Shown here piece after piece: positions 1 through 6,704 of a DNA stretch of 64,000 nt (the first letter of the stretch is position 1; the number at the start of each line of letters is the position of its first letter). Made by a program: the position numbers and the translations under genes. The notes under the pieces are model-generated. The model saw only the letters and a list, made by a program, of their open reading frames with translations. It did not search any database and was not told where the DNA came from. The stretch is from contig NZ_JACVEL010000010.1 of assembly GCF_014518315.1 (NCBI RefSeq), positions 62,001 to 126,000 on the forward strand. Direction: 5' to 3'. Source of the stretch: Taishania pollutisoli. GTDB taxonomy: Bacteria > Bacteroidota > Bacteroidia > Flavobacteriales_D > Crocinitomicaceae.

Positions 1-341
1 AGGAAATCGGTTTGTGTGACAATACCTTGATTGCACAGGGCATTCACCCCGGAACGTATTTTCGTCCGCCAATCGGATACACCAACCCGCGAATTGCACG
101 TGCTGTAAAAAAATTCAAAAAACGGGTAATCGGCTGGAGTCTTCGCTCATTTGATTCAGTTCTGAAAGAAGAGCCAAAGCTGTTGGAACGGGTATCTTCC
201 AGAATAAAACCGGGTGATATTGTCTTGTTTCACGATAATTTACCGCAAACAGAAGCAATTTTAGAACGCTTCATCACCCAGGCGAAAAAAAATGGTATCA
301 AATTTGCCCAACCCAAGGATTTAAAAACAATTTTCAGATGA
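1..341 (+). CDS. Polysaccharide deacetylase (NodB domain), C-terminal part
   Basis: The reading frame is open from the first bases of the window, so the 5' end of the gene lies outside; about 112 residues are visible. They carry the late NodB-domain motifs: GTYFRPPIGYTN (the RxPxG motif 3), IGWSLRSFD (motif 4) and GDIVLFHDN (the L-x-HD motif 5 that carries a catalytic His). Family members remove N-acetyl or O-acetyl groups from amino-sugar polymers, usually outside the cytoplasm. The stop codon overlaps the start of the LolA-like gene by four bases (ATGA), so the two are probably translationally coupled. Genes of this family occur in some flexirubin/aryl-polyene clusters, which would fit the neighbours, but the true substrate cannot be read from the sequence. 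Confidence 0.85.
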   Translation, partial: EIGLCDNTLIAQGIHPGTYFRPPIGYTNPRIARAVKKFKKRVIGWSLRSFDSVLKEEPKLLERVSSRIKPGDIVLFHDNLPQTEAILERFITQAKKNGIKFAQPKDLKTIFR

Positions 342-961
342 AACATAACATTCTGCTGCTTGTTGCAGCTTTCTTCTCACTGAACGTCATTGCTCAGGAT
401 TTTAAAAGCGTTTCAGATAAAAATGCCGTCAAAGCAGCCATTGAAAAAAAACACGAGGAGACAACCAGCATTACCGCAGATTTTTCTGAAAAAGTTTACT
501 CGGACATGTTCAAAGAAGCACAGTCGGGAAACGGAAAATTTTACTTCAAAAAAAGCAATAAAGTACGCTGGGATCACACCAGTGACAATCAGTTGATCCT
601 CATCAGCGGAGAAAGTGTAAAATTGTATGAAAACGGAAAGTTAGTGAACAATCCGGCGAGCCAAAAAGTGGTGAAACAAATCCAGGGCATGATGATTTCC
701 ATGCTCTCAGGAGATTTTTTGAACGAAAAGGATTTTTCAATCGGCTACCAGGAAAATACAAAGTCGTATAAACTGACATTGACACCAAAAAACCCACGCA
801 TGGCGAAATACATGAGTAAAATAGAGTTATTATTCAGTAAAAAAAGTCTCTTACTGGATGAAATGACCATGACAGAGTCTAAAAATCAAAAAATCGTCTA
901 TACATTTACCAATCTGAAAACCAATCAATCCATCGCGGATTCCAAATTTACAAGCATCTGA
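338..961 (+). CDS. LolA-like outer-membrane lipoprotein carrier protein
   Basis: The 207-residue product begins with a signal peptide (MKHNILLLVAAFFSLNVIAQ) and has the LolA layout: a helix with TTSITADFSEK near residue 45, then alternating beta strands including GKFYFKKSNKVRWDH, and a late strand with IVYTFTNLKTNQSI. LolA proteins are periplasmic half-barrels that shuttle lipidated cargo to the outer membrane. The gene overlaps the deacetylase upstream by 4 nt and the FabZ-like gene downstream by 1 nt (TGATG), so it is in an operon. LolA paralogues in such operons are typical of flexirubin and aryl-polyene clusters, where they are thought to help move the pigment lipid; that role here is an inference from context. 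A housekeeping LolA is not excluded. Confidence 0.8.
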   Translation: MKHNILLLVAAFFSLNVIAQDFKSVSDKNAVKAAIEKKHEETTSITADFSEKVYSDMFKEAQSGNGKFYFKKSNKVRWDHTSDNQLILISGESVKLYENGKLVNNPASQKVVKQIQGMMISMLSGDFLNEKDFSIGYQENTKSYKLTLTPKNPRMAKYMSKIELLFSKKSLLLDEMTMTESKNQKIVYTFTNLKTNQSIADSKFTSI

Positions 962-1323
962 TGATTCTAAAAGATAAATTCTATCAACTGAATAACCTGC
1001 AACAAGAAGCCGGTCAACTGGTGGCTGACATCGTTTTAAATGCTGCTGATTCAATTTTTGAAGGACATTTCCCGGGAAACCCCGTTACTCCGGGTGTCGC
1101 GCAACTGGAAATTGTGAAAGAATTACTGAGCCTTCACTACAAGCGTCCCATTCAGTTAAAAAGTATTTCCAACTGTAAATACCTGGCCATTATGAATCCG
1201 GTTGAAACGCCGGAAATAATGGTCAAACTCTCCGTCACAGAGCAGGAGGATGAATTGAAAGTAAATGTGGTCTTTACAGGAGGAGAAACTATTTTCACAA
1301 AGGTTTCGGGCGTTTATTATTGA
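961..1323 (+). CDS. FabZ/FabA-like 3-hydroxyacyl-ACP dehydratase
   Basis: A 120-residue single hot-dog domain. The motif GHFPGNPVTPGVAQLE (from about residue 36) is the FabZ signature that carries the catalytic His; the usual downstream acidic residue is in the following helix. The reaction is dehydration of a 3-hydroxyacyl carrier-protein thioester to the trans-2-enoyl form. The protein is shorter than housekeeping FabZ (about 145 residues) and lies as the last gene of a tightly overlapped operon with LolA and a polysaccharide deacetylase, which suggests a specialised dehydratase for polyene (flexirubin/aryl-polyene) chain building rather than membrane fatty acids. Only ten bases separate it from the convergent gene downstream and I see no hairpin terminator. 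Confidence 0.8.
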   Translation: MILKDKFYQLNNLQQEAGQLVADIVLNAADSIFEGHFPGNPVTPGVAQLEIVKELLSLHYKRPIQLKSISNCKYLAIMNPVETPEIMVKLSVTEQEDELKVNVVFTGGETIFTKVSGVYY

Positions 1324-1333
1324 TTCCGGAACG

Positions 1334-2212
1334 TTAATCGAAATACTCATAATCACCAAAACGGATGACCATCAGGAAATTGGTACTGACATCCCGTATA
1401 ATCACTGCCGTCATGAGCTTTGTCTGTTCATTGTAGACAATCTGGGTATCTGTTGTAAAGACACCACCTTTGTACCAATGTTTTTCCGTTATATTCCCGT
1501 ATTGGTCATATTTAAACTTATTCTCCTCAACGGGTGTGGAATGTCCTTTCTGGTATACAGCAATTGATGAAAGCAGGCCTTTTTCATTATACGAATACAA
1601 GGTTTTATTGAAATTAGATGTGCGCGAAAAACGCTCTTCCTGTTCCAGCAGATACCCGTTTTCATCGTAAAACGACAACTCCGTTTTATAGGGTAATCCG
1701 TAACTGTTCATTACTGTCTTCTTGTGCTGCAGACCGAAATCTTCGTATGACATTGCCTCTGAGTTCATCAGTATCACTGCTTTTTTCCCGGTCGAATCAA
1801 TGGTTTCAGTGAGGTATTCTTCTGAAATCACCCGCTTTTTATCATCCAAATGATAAACGGTACTGGATTTGCTTGTCGAATTTCCTTGTTTGTGTTCGAT
1901 CAGGCTGCCATCCATATCATAGATGTATTCATTCCACGTTGTATCTGCCGTTCCATCATCTTTTCGCGTTTCAAACGAACTGATCAACTGTCCCTGCCTG
2001 TTGAAGTTATATGCATAAAAATATTCTGTCGGGTACATCGCCTGCCCTGATTTCTTATAATTAAAACGGCCTTTGATCGATTTAATGTTGTTCTTAGCAA
2101 CGAATGTTTTATTAAAAAACGGTTTATTGGTAAACGCATCTCCCCTGGAATTATCCAGTACCTGCGCAAAACCAACAGATGTAAAAAATAGTATAATGAA
2201 TAGATATCTCAC
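1334..2212 (-). CDS. Exported protein with YD/RHS-like repeats, function unknown
   Basis: A 292-residue protein starting at a GTG codon; the start is chosen because a signal peptide follows at once (MRYLFIILFFTSVGFAQ). The body is a run of short beta-hairpin repeats of the type YxYNxxGxL, for example YAYNFNRQGQLISSF, YIYDMDGSLIEHK, SFYDENGYLLEQE, YSYNEKGLLSSI and FKYDQYGNITEK. These are YD/RHS-style repeats, common in Bacteroidota cell-envelope proteins of unknown role. There is no T9SS sorting domain, so a periplasmic location is likely. The gene is convergent with the FabZ-like gene and divergent from the S46 peptidase. I do not recognise a function. Confidence 0.7.
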   Translation of the reverse strand: MRYLFIILFFTSVGFAQVLDNSRGDAFTNKPFFNKTFVAKNNIKSIKGRFNYKKSGQAMYPTEYFYAYNFNRQGQLISSFETRKDDGTADTTWNEYIYDMDGSLIEHKQGNSTSKSSTVYHLDDKKRVISEEYLTETIDSTGKKAVILMNSEAMSYEDFGLQHKKTVMNSYGLPYKTELSFYDENGYLLEQEERFSRTSNFNKTLYSYNEKGLLSSIAVYQKGHSTPVEENKFKYDQYGNITEKHWYKGGVFTTDTQIVYNEQTKLMTAVIIRDVSTNFLMVIRFGDYEYFD

Positions 2213-2538
2213 GGTACAAAAATCGAAAAATAGCCTGTTTTATTGTGAGGTAGAAAAAGATAGTTAGTAACAAGGAATTATTAATAACCGAAAAACACAA
2301 TAAAAACACTGATAATCAATCATAAATAGCGCTTCACAAATAGTGTTAAGAGAACAGCTCCTGTATTCATTCACAGGTTGATTTCATGAAATATTCGGCC
2401 ATTCATCTGCTTGTTTTTTGGTATTGATCGAAAATAATCAGCTTCTCATCCCGGAACTTAAACCGTTCATCCGATTATAGCTTTGAGATATATAATGTTA
2501 TGACTACATTTGCTAGCCAAAAATAAAAAAGAACTGTT
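2213..2538. other. Divergent intergenic region, 326 bp
   Basis: Region between the YD-repeat protein and the S46 peptidase gene. No open frame here looks coding. It holds the peptidase promoter at 2483-2512, a perfect 12-bp palindrome ATTTCATGAAAT at 2381-2392 and a small inverted repeat CCTGT/ACAGG at 2360-2377. The palindrome lies about 90 bp before the promoter and could bind a regulator, but nothing else supports that. Confidence 0.5.
2483..2512 (+). promoter_or_regulatory. Bacteroidetes-type promoter of the S46 peptidase gene
   Basis: TTG at 2483-2485 and TACATTTG at 2505-2512 are separated by 19 bp. This matches the known TTG / TAnnTTTG promoter of this phylum exactly. Transcription should start near 2519, leaving a leader of about 20 nt that is A-rich (AAATAAAAAAGAACTG) and has no Shine-Dalgarno sequence. 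Confidence 0.75.
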
Positions 2539-4680
2539 ATGCATAAAATTAAATTAGGTTTACTGACGTTTCTTGTCAGCTTCACAAGCCTTTACTCACG
2601 TGCTGATGAAGGTATGTGGCTTCCGTTTCTACTGGGAAGAAACTATGAAGACATGAAAAAATACGGTCTGAATCTGACCGCGGATGAGATCTATTCCATC
2701 AACAATTCTTCGCTGAAAGATGCCATCATTTCTTTCAACGGATACTGTACAGGTGAAGTAATTTCCAAAAACGGATTGATTCTGACCAACCACCACTGTG
2801 GTTATGAAGCGATTGCTGAAGCATCTTCCTCTGCACACAATTACCTGGACAATGGATTCTGGGCCAAAAACCACAGTGAAGAAATCAAAACAAATTTGTT
2901 TGCAACGTTTGTCATCCGCATTGAAGATGTAACGGAAAAGGTAGCGAAGGAACTGCGTGACGGAATGACTGAAGCAGAACGAGCGGCTAAAATTCAGGAA
3001 ATCGGAAACATCCTGTCGAAAGAAGCTGTTAACGGAACGCATTACGAAGCATTTGTAAGAGACTTTTTTGACGGAAATGAATTCTATTTATTTGTTACCG
3101 AAAAGTTTTTGGACATCCGCCTGGTGGGGACACCACCTCAATCAGCAGGGAAATACGGAGGCGATACGGACAACTGGATGTGGCCACGCCATACGGCAGA
3201 TTTCTCTATGTTCCGGATTTACAGTGGGAAAGACAACAAGCCGGCTCCTTATGCGGCAGATAATGTTCCGATGACACCACGTCACCACTTGCCGGTTTCA
3301 TTGAAAGGTGTGAAAGAAAATGATTTTGCAATGATCATGGGATTCCCGGGAAGAACAGACCGTTACCTGACTTCTTACGGAGTAGAACAAACCGTTACGT
3401 TGGAAAAACCAAAACGGGTTGAATTACGCGCCATCAAAATGGACGTAATGAAAAAATACATGGATCAGGATGTAACTGTTCGTTTAAAATATTCGTCCAA
3501 CTACGCGCAGGTTGCCAACTACTGGAAAAACTTCCAGGGAGAAATTCTACAGGTAAAAAACAATAAAGTTGTCGCAAAAAAGCAAGAACTGGAGAATCAA
3601 TTCAAAACATTTGCGGCAAATAAAAGTGAATACAGTGACGTCCTTTCTTCGTTTGAGAAAAGCTTCAAAACACTGGAAAGTGTGGTATTAATCAAAGTAT
3701 ACCAATCCGAATTCATCATGACTGTTGATGCATCTGTTTTGGCTTACCGCTACAAGATGTACAAAGATGCGTTGAATGCAGGTCAAACGGATCGTGCAAA
3801 TATGATTCTGAACTTCTGTAATAATGCGGCACAGGAGTATTTTGCAAACGCGAACATGAACATTGAGTCCGACATCGTAGGTGAGTTGTTCAAAATGTAC
3901 ATCAAAGACATTCCTGCAGCTCAGCAAGGAGAATTGACAAAGAGAATCGGTGCGAAAGGCGAAAAAGGAATCGCTGCATATATTGCGTCCATCAAGTCAA
4001 AATCTATTTTCTTCAACAAGGAGAAGTTTGACAAGTTTGCAAGCAACCCTTCCGTTAAAGTATTGAACAAAGATCCGTTCTTCCTGATCATTGAAGATGC
4101 GGCAAAAGCATACGAAAACGCACTGACAGCTACTGACATCCAGGAAGCGACAGACGCATTAAAAGTGGCGAACAGAAAATTCACGAAAGGAATCCGCGAA
4201 ATGCAACCGAACAAGAAGTTTTATCCGAACGCCAACTCTACAATGAGGATGACATACGGACAGGTACTTCCTTATTCTCCAAAAGATGCGGTAAGTTATG
4301 ATTACGTAACCAGCCTGGAAGGAATGTTCCAAAAAGAAGACCCGTCCAACCCGGAATTCCACGTTGACCCGAAAATCACGGAAACATGGAAGAAAAAAGA
4401 CTGGGGGCAATACGCAGACAAAGAAAGAGGCTTCGTGGTATGTAATTTCCTCTCCAATAACGACATTACAGGTGGTAACTCCGGTTCTCCTGTTATCAAC
4501 GCAGACGGACACCTGATTGGTACAGCATTTGACGGTAACTGGGAAGCCATGTCCGGAAACATCTTCTTTGAAGACAAGGTACAACGTACCATTTCATGTG
4601 ACATCCGTTACATTCTGTGGTTGGTTGACCGCGTGTACGGTGCACAAAACATTATTGATGAGCTGACATTGGTGAAATAA
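2539..4680 (+). CDS. dpp7: S46 family dipeptidyl-peptidase, DPP7 type
   Basis: A 713-residue serine peptidase that removes dipeptides from peptide N-termini in the periplasm, supplying amino acids to asaccharolytic or proteolytic Bacteroidota. A signal peptide ends near RA-DEGMW, whose free mature N-terminus is part of the family's substrate site. The catalytic triad is visible: His in TNHHCGY (residues 85/86), Asp221 in HTADFSMFR and Ser648 in TGGNSGSPV. Eighteen residues after the Ser is Gly, in AFDGNWEAMSG; DPP11 enzymes, which prefer Asp/Glu, have Arg there (FDRNW), so this enzyme should prefer hydrophobic P1 residues like DPP7. Length matches the family (about 710-720). It is a single-gene unit with its own promoter and a strong terminator. 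Confidence 0.93.
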   Translation: MHKIKLGLLTFLVSFTSLYSRADEGMWLPFLLGRNYEDMKKYGLNLTADEIYSINNSSLKDAIISFNGYCTGEVISKNGLILTNHHCGYEAIAEASSSAHNYLDNGFWAKNHSEEIKTNLFATFVIRIEDVTEKVAKELRDGMTEAERAAKIQEIGNILSKEAVNGTHYEAFVRDFFDGNEFYLFVTEKFLDIRLVGTPPQSAGKYGGDTDNWMWPRHTADFSMFRIYSGKDNKPAPYAADNVPMTPRHHLPVSLKGVKENDFAMIMGFPGRTDRYLTSYGVEQTVTLEKPKRVELRAIKMDVMKKYMDQDVTVRLKYSSNYAQVANYWKNFQGEILQVKNNKVVAKKQELENQFKTFAANKSEYSDVLSSFEKSFKTLESVVLIKVYQSEFIMTVDASVLAYRYKMYKDALNAGQTDRANMILNFCNNAAQEYFANANMNIESDIVGELFKMYIKDIPAAQQGELTKRIGAKGEKGIAAYIASIKSKSIFFNKEKFDKFASNPSVKVLNKDPFFLIIEDAAKAYENALTATDIQEATDALKVANRKFTKGIREMQPNKKFYPNANSTMRMTYGQVLPYSPKDAVSYDYVTSLEGMFQKEDPSNPEFHVDPKITETWKKKDWGQYADKERGFVVCNFLSNNDITGGNSGSPVINADGHLIGTAFDGNWEAMSGNIFFEDKVQRTISCDIRYILWLVDRVYGAQNIIDELTLVK

Positions 4681-4705
4681 ACAAGAAAGCTAAAATAACG
4701 ATTCA

Positions 4706-4742
4706 AACGCCCCGGGATTTTCCGGGGCGTTTTTTGTTTTTC
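4706..4742 (+). terminator. Rho-independent terminator after the S46 peptidase
   Basis: A perfect 10-bp stem, AACGCCCCGG (4706-4715) and CCGGGGCGTT (4722-4731), with loop GATTTT, followed by TTTTTGTTTTT. Confidence 0.9.
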
Positions 4743-4801
4743 CGGATAAGCCAGCATCAATTGGAACAGTTGATGAAAAAACCACAGTCTTTTTTACAAA
4801 A

Positions 4802-4827
4802 TCTTTACACCTGATTGGCTATTTTTG
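4802..4827 (+). promoter_or_regulatory. Promoter of the kdpD-like/kdpE operon with putative KdpE box
   Basis: TATTTTTG at 4820-4827 is an exact -7 element; no TTG lies at the -33 distance. Just upstream, TCTTTACACC at 4802-4811 differs by one base from two copies before kup. It also resembles my recollection of the E. coli KdpE target before kdpFABC (a T-rich stretch ending TTTACACCCCG). A weak -33 with an activator box upstream fits positive autoregulation; this is an inference. Confidence 0.5.
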
Positions 4828-4849
4828 TACAAATAATCAGCAGAACGAT

Positions 4850-5929
4850 TTGAAGGTATTCGGCATAAAAACAACGGCCTCTCTGAGGCAATACATCATC
4901 AGCACGCTGACCGTTTTGGTGGTCGCGTTGATCTGTTTTTTCACGGATCAGTTCATCAGCTATAAGATGTCCGCTCTTTTACTCCTGATGACGGTTTCCT
5001 TTCTTGCAATGATCCTCGATATTATTCCGGTATTACTCGCTGCCGTTTTGAGTGCGGTAATCTGGAATTTCTTCTTTATCCCCCCGATTTGCAATTTTCA
5101 GATCAGCAATGCTGAAGACTGGTTGATGTTCCTGCTGTACTTTATCATTGCCCTGGTCAATGCCGTTTTAACGTTTAAAATCCGAAAAGCAGAGAAAGAA
5201 GCGCGGGACAAAAAAGAAAAGGAAAACACAATCAAACTCTATAATACTCTTCTAAACTCACTTTCACACGAATTCAGAACTCCTATTTCAACCATCCTCG
5301 GAGCGGTTGATACGCTGCAGGAAAACAAGGATAAACTCTCAGTTGAAAACCAGGATGAATTACTTTCAGAAATAGATAATGCAGCCATCCGGCTCGACAG
5401 GCAAGTAGAAAACCTGTTAAACATCAGCCGGTTGGAAAGCGGAACCCTGCAACCAAAATACGATTGGTGTGATGTCCATGATTTAGTCAATTCTGTGATT
5501 CAGAAATTACCGGAACAAAATACCCATACCATCAGTTTTAATGCTCCGGATAATTTACCCCTCTTTAAAATAGATGCAGGTTTTACGGAACAAATCCTGT
5601 ACAACCTGTTGCACAACGCTGTTCAATACACACCTGAACACACACACATTGATGTGCAGGTTGAGCACCTTTCCGATAATTGTGTGATTACCATTTCCGA
5701 TAACGGAACCGGTTTCCCGGAAGATAACATCGCATTTGTATTTGACAAGTTTTACAGACTTCCCAATACAAAAACAGGAGGAAACGGTTTGGGACTTTCC
5801 ATTGTAAAGGGATTTGTAGAAGCACAGAAGGGGACTATTGCATTGAAGAACAATGAAAAAGGAGGCGCAACGTTCACGATCGCATTCCCGGCAAAAACAA
5901 CCTATATCAATCATTTGAAAAATGAATAA
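4850..5929 (+). CDS. KdpD-like sensor histidine kinase lacking the N-terminal KdpD/USP domains
   Basis: A 359-residue kinase beginning at TTG, about 22 nt after the -7 element; the only nearby ATG lies inside a membrane helix. Residues 12-110 form the four-helix DUF4118 region of KdpD, including FFFIPPICNFQISNAEDW. The kinase core follows: H-box His140 in SLSHEFRTPIS, N-box Asn256 in ILYNLLHNAVQYTP, G1 in SDNGTGFP (about 283-290) and G2 in GGNGLGLSI. Classical KdpD is near 900 residues; the cytoplasmic KdpD sensor and UspA-like domains are absent here. It overlaps kdpE by 8 nt and sits before the K+ transporter kup, so it probably senses K+ limitation or turgor and controls Kup. No kdpFABC is in the window. 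Confidence 0.88.
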   Translation: MKVFGIKTTASLRQYIISTLTVLVVALICFFTDQFISYKMSALLLLMTVSFLAMILDIIPVLLAAVLSAVIWNFFFIPPICNFQISNAEDWLMFLLYFIIALVNAVLTFKIRKAEKEARDKKEKENTIKLYNTLLNSLSHEFRTPISTILGAVDTLQENKDKLSVENQDELLSEIDNAAIRLDRQVENLLNISRLESGTLQPKYDWCDVHDLVNSVIQKLPEQNTHTISFNAPDNLPLFKIDAGFTEQILYNLLHNAVQYTPEHTHIDVQVEHLSDNCVITISDNGTGFPEDNIAFVFDKFYRLPNTKTGGNGLGLSIVKGFVEAQKGTIALKNNEKGGATFTIAFPAKTTYINHLKNE

Positions 5930-6599
5930 ACAGGAAATTTTAATCATCGACGACGAACCACAGATCCGAAAATTGCTGGAAATCACATTGGAAAGCCATG
6001 ACTATAAAGTAATCCAGGCAGAAACAGGAAAGCAGGGTTTGCTGATGGCGGCGAATCATCCACCGGAACTGATTCTGCTGGATCTGGGACTTCCGGATAG
6101 CAGCGGACATGAAATACTGAAGGAACTCCGTCAGTGGTACAACAAGGCAATTATTATTCTTTCCGTACAAAACAGTGAACACGACATTGTGACAGCATTA
6201 GACAACGGCGCGACCGATTACTTATCCAAGCCCTTCCGAACGGCTGAATTATTAGCCCGTATGCGGTCTGCCATTCGTCAGAACCAATCGAGCAATACCG
6301 TCAGCTGTATTGAAATCGGCGACTTACATATTGACTGGACGGCCAGAAGCATTCGAAAAAATGACGAATTACTGAAACTCACCGCAACGGAGTACAACCT
6401 GCTGTCTTTGTTTGCAAAAAACGAAGGCCGGGTACTGACCCATCAATACATCCTGAAAGAAATCTGGGGAGTCGGGTACCAGACCGAAACACAATACCTA
6501 CGGGTATTTGTTGCCCAGCTGAGAAAAAAGATCGAAGACAATCCCAATCAGCCCCGGCACATTATTACTGAAAGTGGTGTAGGATATCGCTTCCAGTAA
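5922..6599 (+). CDS. kdpE: KdpE-like OmpR-family response regulator
   Basis: A 225-residue regulator with a receiver domain (residues 5-118) and a winged-helix DNA-binding domain (about 130-225). The acidic pocket is DDE at 10-12, the phospho-acceptor Asp54 lies in ILLDLGLPD, and Lys103 in LSKPF completes the site. The wing ends in the family's ITESGVGYRFQ. The sequence pattern is closest to KdpE. It overlaps the kinase gene by 8 nt, so the pair is co-translated. Its likely targets are the direct repeats before kup and the similar box before its own operon. Confidence 0.9.
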   Translation: MNKQEILIIDDEPQIRKLLEITLESHDYKVIQAETGKQGLLMAANHPPELILLDLGLPDSSGHEILKELRQWYNKAIIILSVQNSEHDIVTALDNGATDYLSKPFRTAELLARMRSAIRQNQSSNTVSCIEIGDLHIDWTARSIRKNDELLKLTATEYNLLSLFAKNEGRVLTHQYILKEIWGVGYQTETQYLRVFVAQLRKKIEDNPNQPRHIITESGVGYRFQ

Positions 6600-6623
6600 T
6601 GCAGTTTTACCATCTTAATAAAA

Positions 6624-6681
6624 TCTTTATACCTTCCTTATTCTTCTTTATACCCCGCTTATAGATTCACCGCCATTTTTG
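6624..6681 (+). promoter_or_regulatory. kup promoter region with tandem TCTTTATACC repeats
   Basis: TCTTTATACC occurs twice in direct orientation, at 6624-6633 and 6645-6654, exactly 21 bp (two helical turns) apart, as expected for a dimeric OmpR-type regulator. A near -7 element CATTTTTG lies at 6674-6681 and there is no good -33 TTG, so activation is plausible. The adjacent KdpE is the natural candidate. The second copy continues CCGC, as in my memory of the E. coli KdpE site. Confidence 0.5.
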
Positions 6682-6704
6682 TACCGTCATAAAATACATA
6701 CAAA

